Assembly (NCBI GenBank): GCA_028817035.1
Contig: JAPPQH010000017.1
Span: 1-60,049, forward strand
From: Candidatus Campbellbacteria bacterium
GTDB lineage: Bacteria > Patescibacteriota > Minisyncoccia > Phycocordibacterales > JABAAK01
DNA length: 60,049 nt
Direction: 5' to 3'
Of this stretch, positions 19,829-27,622 are shown one piece after another. The position numbers were made by a program, and so were the translations under genes. Under the pieces are notes generated by a model that was not told where the DNA came from, searched no databases, and saw only the letters and a list, made by a program, of their open reading frames with translations. Numbering within the stretch: the first letter of the stretch is position 1; each line of letters starts with the position of its first letter.

Positions 19829-20209
19829 ATGACAGAGCATCAAAAAGACCAAGGATCAACACCAGATACTGATTTATTATCGCAACTACCCACACGATTT
19901 TATGATAAAATCATTTATATGATTGATGAAAAATTCATATCTTCACTTACCTCACTTTCCAATGTTGGTCTTGCTAAGGAAAAGCATTCTGTTTTTGCAA
20001 AAGAATTGGATGGTGTTCTTGGATATGTCGCGGAGGTTCAAAATATTGCAGGCAGTGATGAAAGTTTCTTTTTTTCACAACATCACAAAAATGTCTTTCG
20101 CACTGATGTCGTAACTACAAAAAGAGGCGAGTATAAAGATGCTCTTTTGTCTCAAGCTAAAGAACAAAAAAATGGATGGGTGAAATCTCCTGCTTATGTT
20201 TTTATATAA
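19829..20209 (+). CDS. gatC: Aspartyl/glutamyl-tRNA amidotransferase subunit C
   Basis: Small subunit that stabilises GatA-GatB in converting Glu-tRNA-Gln (and Asp-tRNA-Asn) to the amidated form. The pattern is GatC-like: a helix pair SLTSLSNVGLAKEKHSVFAKE with LDGVLGYVAEVQNI, then a loop with FRTDVV, then YKDALLSQAKEQKNGWVKSPAYVF. At 126 residues it is a little longer than usual because of the N-terminus. The ATG at 19829 follows an AGGAGAG ribosome binding site. It overlaps gatA by 14 bases, which strongly supports the assignment. gatB is not in the window. Confidence 0.8.
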   Translation: MTEHQKDQGSTPDTDLLSQLPTRFYDKIIYMIDEKFISSLTSLSNVGLAKEKHSVFAKELDGVLGYVAEVQNIAGSDESFFFSQHHKNVFRTDVVTTKRGEYKDALLSQAKEQKNGWVKSPAYVFI

Positions 20210-21608
20210 AGAAAGTTCAATAAAAGAAATGAGAGATGCCCTTAAAAAGGGGGAGGTAAGTTCTGTTGATTTGGTAAAAGAGGCAAAAGCCATTATTGAG
20301 AAAGAAAATGTTACAACCAATGCTTTTGTTCGTGTTTTTGAAAGCGCTGAAAAACTTGCAGAAGAGGCGGACAAAAAAAGAAAGACAGGCGACACGAGGT
20401 CACTGCTTGGTATCCCCATCGCGATAAAAGAGAATATCGCTGTGAAAGGTGAAGAAATGACGGCTTCCTCAAAAATACTCAAAGGTCATAAAGCAATGTA
20501 TGACGCGACTGTTGTTTCAAAATTGAAAGAAGCAGGTATGATTCCCATAGGTTATACAAACCTTGATGAATTTGCTATGGGGTCAAGCACAAAGACATCT
20601 TGCTATGGTGTTACTAAAAATCCTTATGACAAAGAAAGGGTGTCTGGTGGGTCGTCTGGTGGTTCTGCTGCTTCTGTTGCATTTGGATCTGTTCCTGTGT
20701 CGCTTGGAACAGATACGGGTGGTTCTGTAAGACAGCCCGCTGCTTATTGCGGGTGTTTTGGTTTGAAGCCAACATATGGAAGTGTTTCTCGCTATGGATT
20801 GGTCGCCCTGTCTTCATCCCTTGATGTTGCTGGTGTTATCGGGCGAACAATGGCTGACACTAAAGAGGTTTTTAAGGTTATTGAGGGATATGATGAAAAC
20901 GACTCAACATCTGGCACATTCAAATACGCAAAAACTCCTGAAAACAATAAAACAATAGGTGTTCCAAGAAAATTCATAGATAAATACATTAATAAAAATA
21001 TTGCAGAGCCTTTTTTCCAATCAATAGAGAATTTAAAGCAAAAAGGATATAAAATTATTAATATAGAAGAGCCACTGTTTGATAGTGTTGTTTCTATGTA
21101 TTACATAATCCAACCAGCAGAGGCGTCTTCTAACCTTGCCAGATATGACGGCATTCGCTATGGTGCTTCTTCTGAGGCAAACCAAGTCGCAGATCAATTT
21201 CTGAGGACCCGCGAGCAAGGTTTTGGTGATGAGGCTAAAAGAAGGATACTTGCAGGGACATTTGTCTTGTCATCTGGATATTATGATGCATATTACAAGT
21301 CAGCAAACCGCGCAAGAAAAAAACTCATTTCATCTTTTGGAGAGATTTTCAAAGAGGTCTCTATAATAGCGACTCCGTCTGCAACGGACATTGCTCCAAA
21401 AATAGAGAATAAAGAGACCCCTCTTGAAAATTATGTGAATGATTGCTTTACGGTTTCTGCAAATTTATCTGGCAATCCCGCTTTGTCAGTCCCCATAGGC
21501 GTTGTTGATGAAATGCCTATCGGTTTGCAGTTGATGGCTTCACACAACGGCGAGGATACACTGTTTGAAGTGGGAGATTTATTTGATACTTACAATGCAA
21601 AAAGATAA
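20196..21608 (+). CDS. gatA: Aspartyl/glutamyl-tRNA amidotransferase subunit A
   Basis: Amidase-signature enzyme that releases ammonia from glutamine for tRNA-dependent amidation. The catalytic triad is intact: K78 in IAIKEN, S153 in GGSSGGS and nucleophile S177 in DTGGSVRQPAA. The length of 470 residues is close to normal. The start overlaps the end of gatC, and the stop overlaps the start of the next membrane protein, suggesting one transcript. Confidence 0.97.
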   Translation: MFLYKESSIKEMRDALKKGEVSSVDLVKEAKAIIEKENVTTNAFVRVFESAEKLAEEADKKRKTGDTRSLLGIPIAIKENIAVKGEEMTASSKILKGHKAMYDATVVSKLKEAGMIPIGYTNLDEFAMGSSTKTSCYGVTKNPYDKERVSGGSSGGSAASVAFGSVPVSLGTDTGGSVRQPAAYCGCFGLKPTYGSVSRYGLVALSSSLDVAGVIGRTMADTKEVFKVIEGYDENDSTSGTFKYAKTPENNKTIGVPRKFIDKYINKNIAEPFFQSIENLKQKGYKIINIEEPLFDSVVSMYYIIQPAEASSNLARYDGIRYGASSEANQVADQFLRTREQGFGDEAKRRILAGTFVLSSGYYDAYYKSANRARKKLISSFGEIFKEVSIIATPSATDIAPKIENKETPLENYVNDCFTVSANLSGNPALSVPIGVVDEMPIGLQLMASHNGEDTLFEVGDLFDTYNAKR

Positions 21609-22224
21609 CACACCATTGTTCTGGGAAACAAAAGAAGGGCTTGTAGTAATAGTCCTTGCGTTTTTACTTTTTATTTTTTTCAATAACTATGAAAAGATTT
21701 CTGAATTTTTCTCGGATGTGGCGGAAACCCCTTTGACAGGAGAAGTTTATTTACCTTTGTTGGTGGTGTTTGGTATTTTTTTGATTGTGTCTTTTGCGAT
21801 CATATATTACGGATATTATTTTTTCGCAAAACATAAAAAACTTACCAAAAAGAACAGAGAGGAATTCTTAAAACGAGTTGAAGAGAATTCAATGAAGGCG
21901 GAGAACAGAATGGTAAGGAGATGGAACCGTATAGAGAAACTGGCAACCAGCGAATCTGAAAATGACTGGAAAGCGGCTATTATTGATGCCGATATACTGC
22001 TTGAGGACTCTTTCGTAAAAAACGGAATAGCAGGTGAAAGCGTGGGCGACATGCTCAATTCACCAGAAACAAGGCATCTCGCCACGATAAGAATCGCAAA
22101 ACAGGCGCATAGGGTGAGGAATCTGATAGCACATAGGGGAGAAATCAGGCTAAACAGAGAACAGGTGGGAAAAACAATAGGGGACTACAAGGCGATACTG
22201 AGGGAAATAGGAACTTTGGACTAA
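21595..22224 (+). CDS. Membrane protein with C-terminal HEPN-like helical domain
   Basis: Two transmembrane helices (about residues 12-28 and 48-72) are followed by a cytoplasmic helical domain. That domain has WKAAIIDADILLEDSF and, near the end, AHRVRNLIAHRGEIRLN. The R-N-L-I-A-H element fits the R-x4-H motif of HEPN domains, which are often RNases, although here it could be structural. The ATG at 21595 overlaps the end of gatA. Similar two-helix proteins are, to my knowledge, common in CPR genomes. Function unknown. Confidence 0.7.
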   Translation: MQKDNTPLFWETKEGLVVIVLAFLLFIFFNNYEKISEFFSDVAETPLTGEVYLPLLVVFGIFLIVSFAIIYYGYYFFAKHKKLTKKNREEFLKRVEENSMKAENRMVRRWNRIEKLATSESENDWKAAIIDADILLEDSFVKNGIAGESVGDMLNSPETRHLATIRIAKQAHRVRNLIAHRGEIRLNREQVGKTIGDYKAILREIGTLD

Positions 22225-22274
22225 AAAAAAGAAAAAGTGGAATGTTTCAAATAAAGTAGTATAATTTAATAATT

Positions 22275-22346
22275 GACGGGGTGGAGCAGTAGTAGCTCGC
22301 TGGGCTCATAACCCAGAGGTCGTTGGTGCAATTCCAACCCCCGTCA
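22275..22346 (+). tRNA. tRNA-Met (CAT), initiator-like
   Basis: A full cloverleaf: acceptor GACGGGG/CCCCGTC with discriminator A, D-stem GAGC/GCTC, anticodon stem CTGGG/CCCAG with loop CTCATAA, T-stem GTTGG/CCAAC. Three G-C pairs next to the anticodon loop and A11-T24 are initiator hallmarks, and the body closely resembles bacterial fMet tRNA. Unlike E. coli, the 1-72 pair is G-C rather than a mismatch. The T-loop reads TGCAATT (G at 55) and the D-loop AGTAGTA lacks the usual GG. No CCA is encoded. Confidence 0.92.
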
Positions 22347-22351
22347 CAAAG

Positions 22352-22380
22352 TTGACTTTTTCTCCGCGGGTGTGTAACAT
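22352..22380 (+). promoter_or_regulatory. Promoter of rplJ-rplL
   Basis: TTGACT at 22352-22357, a 17-base spacer, and TAACAT at 22375-22380. It lies directly after the tRNA gene and before the L10 leader. Confidence 0.7.
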
Positions 22381-22387
22381 CAATTTC

Positions 22388-22484
22388 ATCAGATCAAAGA
22401 CAGTGGGATTGCGCTTTGGCAATTAAAAATCTCCCACCGAGTGTATTACAGATATATGCGTGTTGATTGTTCTGATTGCTTTCA
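22388..22484 (+). promoter_or_regulatory. Ribosomal protein L10 leader
   Basis: The mRNA leader before rplJ has the known L10-leader pattern: CAAAGACAGTGGGA, a hairpin arm, then TCCCACCGAG closing the stem (22403-22408 with 22432-22437) with an inner TTGC/GCAA pairing. In other bacteria L10 (with L7/L12) binds this structure to repress its own synthesis. The position immediately upstream of rplJ supports it. Confidence 0.75.
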
Positions 22485-22967
22485 ATGGCGATAACACGGA
22501 CAAAAAAAGAATTGATAATTAAGGAACTTGAGCAGTTGTTTAAAGATACTGCTTCTGTTTCCTTTTTGTCTTTTCGTGGTTTGTCTGGATCGGATTCCAC
22601 AGAGTTACGCCAATTACTTCGCGACAGTGGTGTTGGTTACAAAGTAATAAAAAAGACACTACTTAATATCGCACTTGATAAAGAAAAGATAGACGGTGCA
22701 CGACCAGTTTTCAAAGAAGAGGTCGCCATAACATACGGAGATGCTCTGTTACCGTTGCAAAAGGTGTGTGAGTTCAAGGAGAAAAATAAATATTCAGTAG
22801 AATTTATAGGGGGTATTTTTGAAGGCAAATTTATAAACGCAGATGAGACTAAAGAGATCGCATCCATACCATCCATTGAAGTTCTTCATTCAAGGCTTGC
22901 TTATGTCATGAAGTCTGGACTTACAAAATGGGTTATGGCGCTTTCTGCTTTGGCTGAAAAAAAATAA
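22485..22967 (+). CDS. rplJ: 50S ribosomal protein L10
   Basis: Forms the stalk base and carries L7/L12 dimers. Recognised from [42 protein letters not shown], and [17 protein letters not shown], followed by the typical C-terminal helix. The ATG at 22485 is chosen over an upstream TTG because it gives the normal N-terminus. Length 160 is typical. It is preceded by an L10 leader and followed by rplL four bases later. Confidence 0.95.
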   Translation: MAITRTKKELIIKELEQLFKDTASVSFLSFRGLSGSDSTELRQLLRDSGVGYKVIKKTLLNIALDKEKIDGARPVFKEEVAITYGDALLPLQKVCEFKEKNKYSVEFIGGIFEGKFINADETKEIASIPSIEVLHSRLAYVMKSGLTKWVMALSALAEKK

Positions 22968-22971
22968 AATT

Positions 22972-23523
22972 ATGAGTGAAGAAAACACAAAGCAAGACGA
23001 CACAATAAAAACAGATGGCGAAGCACAGGAAAACGCAAGCGCAGCGGCAGAAAAACCTGCAGAAGAGCCAAAAACTGAGGCAAAACCAGAGGTAAAGCCA
23101 GAAGCAAAACCCGAGGCAAAACCTGCGCCTACAAAAGAAGAAGAAGTCGTGGTTCCTAAGGAGTTTGAGGCAATAATCAACGCCATTGAGAAAATGTCGG
23201 TGATGCAATTAAACGAATTGGTGAAAGTTTTTGAGAAAAAATTTGGTGTTTCTGCTGCAGCAATGGCAGTCGCACAACCAGCAGGTGGAGATGCAGGTGG
23301 AGATGATGATGGGGGAGTTGTATCTGTTGAGCTTACATCAGCAGGAGATCAAAAGATAGCCGTCATCAAAGCGGTAAAAGAAATTCTTGGAGTAGGACTT
23401 AAAGAAGCAAAAGATTTGATAGATGGTGCACCAACACCTCTCAAAGAAGGCGTGAAGAAAGATGATGCAGAGGAAATGAAGAAAAAGATAACAGAAGCCG
23501 GTGGAACAGTCACCTTCAAATAA
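22972..23523 (+). CDS. rplL: 50S ribosomal protein L7/L12 with long N-terminal extension
   Basis: Stalk protein that recruits translation factors. The dimerisation domain ([20 protein letters not shown], about 62-85), flexible Ala/Gly hinge with an acidic GGDDDGG run, and the C-terminal factor-binding domain ([31 protein letters not shown]-like) are all present. Unusually, some 58 extra residues precede them: an acidic stretch then repeats of K-P-E-A/V ([19 protein letters not shown]). The total is 183 residues against about 120-130 normally. In frame and directly after rplJ. Confidence 0.96.
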   Translation: MSEENTKQDDTIKTDGEAQENASAAAEKPAEEPKTEAKPEVKPEAKPEAKPAPTKEEEVVVPKEFEAIINAIEKMSVMQLNELVKVFEKKFGVSAAAMAVAQPAGGDAGGDDDGGVVSVELTSAGDQKIAVIKAVKEILGVGLKEAKDLIDGAPTPLKEGVKKDDAEEMKKKITEAGGTVTFK

Positions 23524-23539
23524 CCAGTAAAGAAAAGTT

Positions 23540-24172
23540 ATGGCTTCCTCAAAACAGGACCCACTCGCAGGACTTTTCGGCAACAATTTGCGTGCCAAAG
23601 TCCTGCGAGTGTTTCTGCAAAATATCAAACTTGTTTATACGATAGATGAAATATATGGAGTGATAAGAGGTAGTAAAGCAGGCGTGAAGAAAGAAATAAT
23701 GTCGCTTGTGAAAGCAAATATATTAAAAGGCAAAAAGATAACAGAAACAATCACTCTGAAAAGCGGAAAGAAAAAGAAAAAAATTCATCAAGGATATATC
23801 ATTGACGACACATATCCGCATATAGACATAATCTCAAAGCTCTTTTTAAATACATTTCCCATTCGTGGTCGCGAAGTTTCACGCGCCATACAGTCAGTCG
23901 GTGAGGTAAAGGCGATTGTTCTTTCTGGTGTCTTTGTGGGCGGAGTAAAAACCCCTGCCGACATTTTAATTATCGGTTTAGATATAAATATAGATAAATT
24001 AAAAAAGGTTCTTCTTGATATAGAAAAATCTCTTGGAAGGGAAATAAAATATGCCATCTTCAATCCCAATGAATTTGCATATCGTCTATCCATCCAAGAT
24101 AAGCTAATACGCGATATCCTTGACTATCAGCACCGCATTTTGCTTGATAAAATGAGGCTTCTTAGCAGGTAA
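23540..24172 (+). CDS. Winged-helix protein with nucleotidyltransferase-like domain
   Basis: Residues 1-90 look like a winged helix-turn-helix: LRAKVLRVFLQNIKLVYTID, then GSKAGVKKEIMSLVKANIL and a basic wing (KSGKKKKKIHQ). The second half contains VLSGVFVGGVKTPADILIIG, which resembles a degenerate nucleotidyltransferase motif (G-S-x-D-h-D-hhh). Related wHTH-NTase proteins exist in archaea and CPR; the activity here may be lost. It begins 16 bases after rplL and may be co-transcribed with the ribosomal genes. Possibly a regulator; function unknown. Confidence 0.62.
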   Translation: MASSKQDPLAGLFGNNLRAKVLRVFLQNIKLVYTIDEIYGVIRGSKAGVKKEIMSLVKANILKGKKITETITLKSGKKKKKIHQGYIIDDTYPHIDIISKLFLNTFPIRGREVSRAIQSVGEVKAIVLSGVFVGGVKTPADILIIGLDINIDKLKKVLLDIEKSLGREIKYAIFNPNEFAYRLSIQDKLIRDILDYQHRILLDKMRLLSR

Positions 24173-24287
24173 ATCCACCACTTGACCCAACCAATTTGGT
24201 GTATACTTATATTTAATGCGCTATACAAATGCGCATAGTAATTAAACAGCTGTTAATACTATAAGTTAACTGATAGATAAGAATTAT

Positions 24288-24968
24288 ATGAGTTATCAGG
24301 AAATAGCACAATCCTTTGGCGAATCTTTTTCAGATGTCTGGGGTTATGTATTATCTTATGTTCCAAGCATAATTGCCGCAATAATCATCTTCTTTATAGG
24401 ATGGGTGATAGCAATATTTGTTAGAAAATATGTTGCTCACGGTATAAATGCAATACCCGGCGTTTCTTCTGCCGCTGAAACAATTTTTGGTGAAGCGCTA
24501 AGACGCGCAGGTATGAGATTGGACATAGGAAAGTTTATTGGTGTTCTTGTTCAATTGTTTATAGTAGTCGTATTTTTGGTCGTCGCACTTGATGTCCTTA
24601 ACTTAGACGCTATAACACAATTCTTCACACAAATTCTTGCTTATATTCCAAGTGTAATAATCGCGGCAGTGATACTTGTCGGTGGTGCGTTTATTGCTGA
24701 TATAGTTGAAAGAGTCGTTGTTGGTGCTACAAAAGCAACCCGACTACGCGCCGCACAGTTTGCCGGAACTATATCAAAATGGGCTATTTGGATTTTCTCA
24801 ATCTTTATAGCACTTGATCAGTTGGGCGTATCGCTTACATTCATTACACCTCTATTCCAGGGGGTAATCCTTGCTTTAGCGATTGCGCTTGGTCTATCAT
24901 TTGGATTTGGCGGAAAGGATTTGGCTGAAAAATGGTTACAGAAATTTTTCAGTGATTCAGATCGCTAA
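24288..24968 (+). CDS. MscS-related membrane protein (TM-helix repeat family)
   Basis: 226 residues with five hydrophobic helices: VPSIIAAIIIFFIGWVIAIF, LFIVVVFLVVALDVLNL, a repeat VPSVIIAAVILVGGAFIAD-type segment, IWIFSIFIALDQLGV and a final ILALAIALGLSFGFGGKDLAEKWL. The last helix resembles the pore-lining helix of small-conductance mechanosensitive channels, but the cytoplasmic beta domain is absent. The duplicated YIPS(V/I)I...helix fits the conserved TM-helix family (PF05552). A small inverted repeat ATGCGC/GCGCAT lies upstream at about 24217-24236, and a terminator follows. Confidence 0.8.
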   Translation: MSYQEIAQSFGESFSDVWGYVLSYVPSIIAAIIIFFIGWVIAIFVRKYVAHGINAIPGVSSAAETIFGEALRRAGMRLDIGKFIGVLVQLFIVVVFLVVALDVLNLDAITQFFTQILAYIPSVIIAAVILVGGAFIADIVERVVVGATKATRLRAAQFAGTISKWAIWIFSIFIALDQLGVSLTFITPLFQGVILALAIALGLSFGFGGKDLAEKWLQKFFSDSDR

Positions 24969-24990
24969 TAATTGGAAGATTTAAAAACAG

Positions 24991-25026
24991 AAAATCGCGC
25001 CTTTGTTGGTGCGATTTTTTGTTTTT
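24991..25026 (+). terminator. Intrinsic terminator after the MscS-related gene
   Basis: AAAATCGCGCC / GGTGCGATTTT hairpin with a short loop, followed by a T-run (TTTTTTGTTTTT). Confidence 0.8.
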
Positions 25027-25059
25027 ACAACCGCCCTTGCAATCCCAATCCACACCCTC

Positions 25060-25087
25060 TTGTTAAATTCCTGAAATATGTTATAAT
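25060..25087 (+). promoter_or_regulatory. Promoter of the small gene at 25140
   Basis: TTGTTA at 25060-25065, a 16-base spacer, and TATAAT at 25082-25087. It leaves a leader of about 45 bases before the ribosome binding site. Confidence 0.6.
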
Positions 25088-25139
25088 TCTATGCAGTCTA
25101 TGATCTTTGACAAATAGTGGCAAGGAAAGGAGGTGTGAT

Positions 25140-25415
25140 ATGTCACATGGTGGAGAGAAAGGTGATAGAGAGGAACAGCGGTTGAAATTATCGTCAGATA
25201 TAGGCGATCTTTTTATTACCGCAGAAGTGTTTCTGGCTGCATCGCAAAATCGTCAAGGTGCCGAAAGTGCACTCTCAGATATTGAGGATCTTTTGAATGG
25301 GAACCGATATCTTCTTACGGATGAGGAGATAGAAAATGTAAAAAATAGGATAAGAACAATGAGAGAAGATTCCCCAAAAGACATCATGCCACAAAAAATA
25401 TGCGAAATCCTGTGA
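25140..25415 (+). CDS. Small helical protein of unknown function
   Basis: 91 residues, soluble and mostly helical by composition (LKLSSDIGDLFITAEVFLAA, then DIEDLLNGNRYLLTDEEIENVKNRI). The ATG at 25140 lies just after an AAGGAGGTG ribosome binding site, much stronger than at most genes here. It has its own promoter and a strong terminator. Size and gene layout resemble the small gene at 31089; both may be TPR-like helical proteins, but the similarity is weak. I do not recognise a family. Confidence 0.6.
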   Translation: MSHGGEKGDREEQRLKLSSDIGDLFITAEVFLAASQNRQGAESALSDIEDLLNGNRYLLTDEEIENVKNRIRTMREDSPKDIMPQKICEIL

Positions 25416-25454
25416 GTTTCGCGATAAAAAAATGTCGTGGCGTGGCATGAATTG

Positions 25455-25489
25455 AAGCGGACAACCCTTTTTGGGTTCGTCCGCTTTTT
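25455..25489. terminator. Shared bidirectional terminator
   Basis: AAGCGGAC-AACCC / GGGTT-CGTCCGCTT hairpin between convergent genes. T-runs flank it on the plus strand, and it overlaps the stop codon of the minus-strand gene. Confidence 0.8.
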
Positions 25490-26909
25490 ATTTTCTTTTT
25501 GATGACAATTCTACCTCCAACTCCGTGGCTCTTCTTTGTAGGGCATCAATCTCACTTTGGGTGACCTTTCTTTTACTTTCTTTTATACATTGCTCAAGCA
25601 GGTTTTTCACAGATTCAGGGTTTCTTATGCCGAACATTTTTCTTGATCTCGTTTTATAATAAAACTTACTACCTTTTTTCATCCACTCAACATTAATATC
25701 AATATCCCCACATTTAAGTTTACTACTAAAATAACCTGTATAAAGTTTTACCTCTGGTATCCTTGATAGCCTGTGTGTATTGCAGTCAAACCAACCATTT
25801 TTCATAAAAAGTCTCTTGTTCGTTATTACATATCTGCTTACTATAAGACGGATTAAGCTAAAGTGAATAAAGAGATATACGGGATACACAAAGAAAACAA
25901 AAATAATTATGCTGAATATGATGATAAGAACAATTATAAATAGGGCAGAAAGCGGCTCGCTAGAACTGGAAGACCACATACCCTCTCCATAAATAATAGT
26001 AGCAACTATAATTGCAATAAAAAGATAAATTGGCACGCCAACTATGGTGCGCCCCACCATCTTTATAAATGCTATAGGACCATAGGGTTTGCCAACCCAT
26101 TTAACTTCTTCCCCATCCCTTAATTTTTCGGAGAAAAGAGCAACTACTTTTTTTGCTTCACCTGGCGACATGTTGTCTGTGTGTTGTGCGTTCCTCATAA
26201 GCAGAGAATAATCTGGTTTTTTCCCCAACTCTTTCTCCAGCCTTGTGATTTTTTTCTCAAGGAAAACGGCTTGCTCATTCAAAGTGCTTGGTCTTTCCAT
26301 CAGTTCTCTCACAAAATACGGGTTTTTTATGCCCTTGAGTTTTTGCCATTTTTTAATATATTGATTTTTTTTATATCCATCCTCATCACTCATCTGAAGA
26401 AATTTTCCCGTGTCAATAGACAATGTCCCACTTCCTATCAGATGCCCAAACGCACCCTGGTCTATCTTCATTTCCCGTATGTCTGATATGTTATAAGAAT
26501 ATAGAAAATAACGAGTATATCTTATAAGAAACCTCTTGTTTGTTATTGCGTATCTGGTTGTTTTAAAAAATAGAAAAAGATTGTAAAAAGCCACAGGAAT
26601 AGCAGCAATCAAAAATGCCCCAAGAAAACTAATTTCAACCGCTCCTTCAAGATTATTTGTATCTACAAACCAAGACAGACCTGGTGTAGATAAATTCAAA
26701 ATAACCCCAAGATATGTATTGCCTTCCAACCAAAAAAATATACCCACCATGACGAAGAGAGAAAAAACCGATTTTATCCGCAACAGAAGATTGTATGACT
26801 TACCAACCCACTTAATCTCTTCTCCATCTCTTAATTTTTCGGAGAAAAGACCAACTGTCTTTTTCAACTCTGCCTGCGTCATCCCACCCGTATTCTCAAA
26901 CTTGTCCAT
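25488..26909 (-). CDS. Membrane protein with two tandem bacterial PH-like modules
   Basis: The protein is an internal duplication. Each half starts with a segment of the type (T/E)...KK-V-x-LFSEKLRDGEE(I/V)KWVGK, then has a pair of hydrophobic helices, then a bacterial PH-like (DUF304-type) domain: RYAITNKRFLIRYTRYFLYSYNIS in half one, RYVITNKRLFMKNGWF in half two. Each half ends with GI-(K/R)-NP and a coiled-coil tail. The start at 26909 is preferred because TATTAT lies eight bases upstream on the minus strand; a longer in-frame extension is possible. Function unknown, probably envelope-associated. Confidence 0.78.
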   Translation of the reverse strand: MDKFENTGGMTQAELKKTVGLFSEKLRDGEEIKWVGKSYNLLLRIKSVFSLFVMVGIFFWLEGNTYLGVILNLSTPGLSWFVDTNNLEGAVEISFLGAFLIAAIPVAFYNLFLFFKTTRYAITNKRFLIRYTRYFLYSYNISDIREMKIDQGAFGHLIGSGTLSIDTGKFLQMSDEDGYKKNQYIKKWQKLKGIKNPYFVRELMERPSTLNEQAVFLEKKITRLEKELGKKPDYSLLMRNAQHTDNMSPGEAKKVVALFSEKLRDGEEVKWVGKPYGPIAFIKMVGRTIVGVPIYLFIAIIVATIIYGEGMWSSSSSEPLSALFIIVLIIIFSIIIFVFFVYPVYLFIHFSLIRLIVSRYVITNKRLFMKNGWFDCNTHRLSRIPEVKLYTGYFSSKLKCGDIDINVEWMKKGSKFYYKTRSRKMFGIRNPESVKNLLEQCIKESKRKVTQSEIDALQRRATELEVELSSKRK

Positions 26910-27012
26910 TATTTCCAATAATATCACAAAAATCAAGAAACCAGACAGCAGAGGAATTTTGTTGCAGTGAGGAGGTGAAAGGGGTGGCATTTTCTTTAGT
27001 AAAATAGGGGGG

Positions 27013-27041
27013 TTGACATATCTTGGGAGATATGCTACAAT
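27013..27041 (+). promoter_or_regulatory. Strong sigma-70 promoter of a candidate small RNA
   Basis: A perfect TTGACA at 27013-27018, a 17-base spacer, and TACAAT at 27036-27041. No open reading frame follows on this strand. Confidence 0.75.
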
Positions 27042-27047
27042 ATATAT

Positions 27048-27195
27048 TAGGGTTCGAGTAATCCCTCGCCAGAAACCTACACATATAATATGTTATGTGG
27101 CGAGCAAAACTCGGGACCTTATCTGTTTAATCGGAAAAAACGGATGCCATGGCGTTTGAAGTTGAAAGCCCAACACATGTGCATCCGTTTATTAA
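27048..27195 (+). ncRNA. Candidate structured small RNA, class unknown
   Basis: The RNA would start near 27048. Its 5' half folds into a long rod: AGGGTTCGAGT pairs with ACTCGGGACCTT, and after an internal loop CTCGCC pairs with GGCGAG, capped by an ACATA/TATGT hairpin. The 3' half has a 10-bp stem AAACGGATGC (27138-27147) with GCATCCGTTT (27181-27190), then a weak U-rich end. The rod with an internal loop recalls 6S RNA, but the overall shape does not clearly match. I do not assign a class. Confidence 0.5.
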
Positions 27196-27241
27196 TTTTA
27201 TATATAGATAGAAGCGAGCAAAATCAAGCGAGATGATAATT

Positions 27242-27270
27242 AAAAAGAGTAGGCATCCTGCCTACTCTTT
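27242..27270 (-). terminator. Terminator of the 39-residue ORF
   Basis: Perfect AAGAGTAGGCA / TGCCTACTCTT hairpin with a 3-base loop and a T-run on the minus strand. Confidence 0.8.
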
Positions 27271-27289
27271 GCTTGAAAGATGATGGACC

Positions 27290-27409
27290 TTACCGCTCGT
27301 CTTGCTGGTTCTCGTCCCTGGTTGCATCACCATCTTTCTTTTCCGCCACCATACTGTTAATCCCGTCAAAGATTCGGGATACATCAGCCGGTATTGCTTT
27401 CTCACTCAT
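27290..27409 (-). CDS. 39-residue acidic peptide, unknown
   Basis: Translates as MSEKAIPADVSRIFDGINSM followed by VAEKKDGDATRDENQQDER. An AAGGAGGA ribosome binding site lies nine bases before the ATG. A promoter (TTGACA at 27497-27492, 16-base spacer, TAATCA at 27475-27470) and a perfect hairpin terminator complete a tidy minimal transcription unit, which is the reason to believe it. No homologue is recognised. It may be a regulator, an antitoxin-like peptide or the coding part of a dual-function RNA. Confidence 0.5.
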   Translation of the reverse strand: MSEKAIPADVSRIFDGINSMVAEKKDGDATRDENQQDER

Positions 27410-27534
27410 CACAAATCCTCCTTCTTAAGAACAAAGGTGAATCAACCAATTTCTTGATTGCTAATATAATGATTACACATCCCCAACCCATTGTCAATAC
27501 GTATTATAATATATATATTATCTAAGCTGCTTGC

Positions 27535-27555
27535 GAGCCACGAGCGATAATAAAT
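27535..27555 (-). repeat. Inverted copy of the 21-bp element at 19070
   Basis: Exact reverse complement of 19070-19090; see that entry. Confidence 0.7.
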
Positions 27556-27586
27556 AGGAAGGGCTCACAGAGCGAGCCCTGGGGGA

Positions 27587-27616
27587 TTGACAAAATTTGG
27601 GGGGTTGTGATACCAT
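27587..27616 (+). promoter_or_regulatory. Promoter upstream of the small RNA and 23S
   Basis: TTGACA at 27587-27592, an 18-base spacer and TACCAT at 27611-27616. It could drive the short RNA below and, by read-through, the 23S-5S unit. Confidence 0.5.
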
Positions 27617-27622
27617 ACAATT

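Larger units (their letters stand above)
26910..27289. other. Gene-free stretch holding a candidate small RNA
   Basis: No protein gene is supported. It contains a strong plus-strand promoter (27013-27041), a structured candidate RNA (27048-27195) and the terminator of the following minus-strand ORF. Confidence 0.6.
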
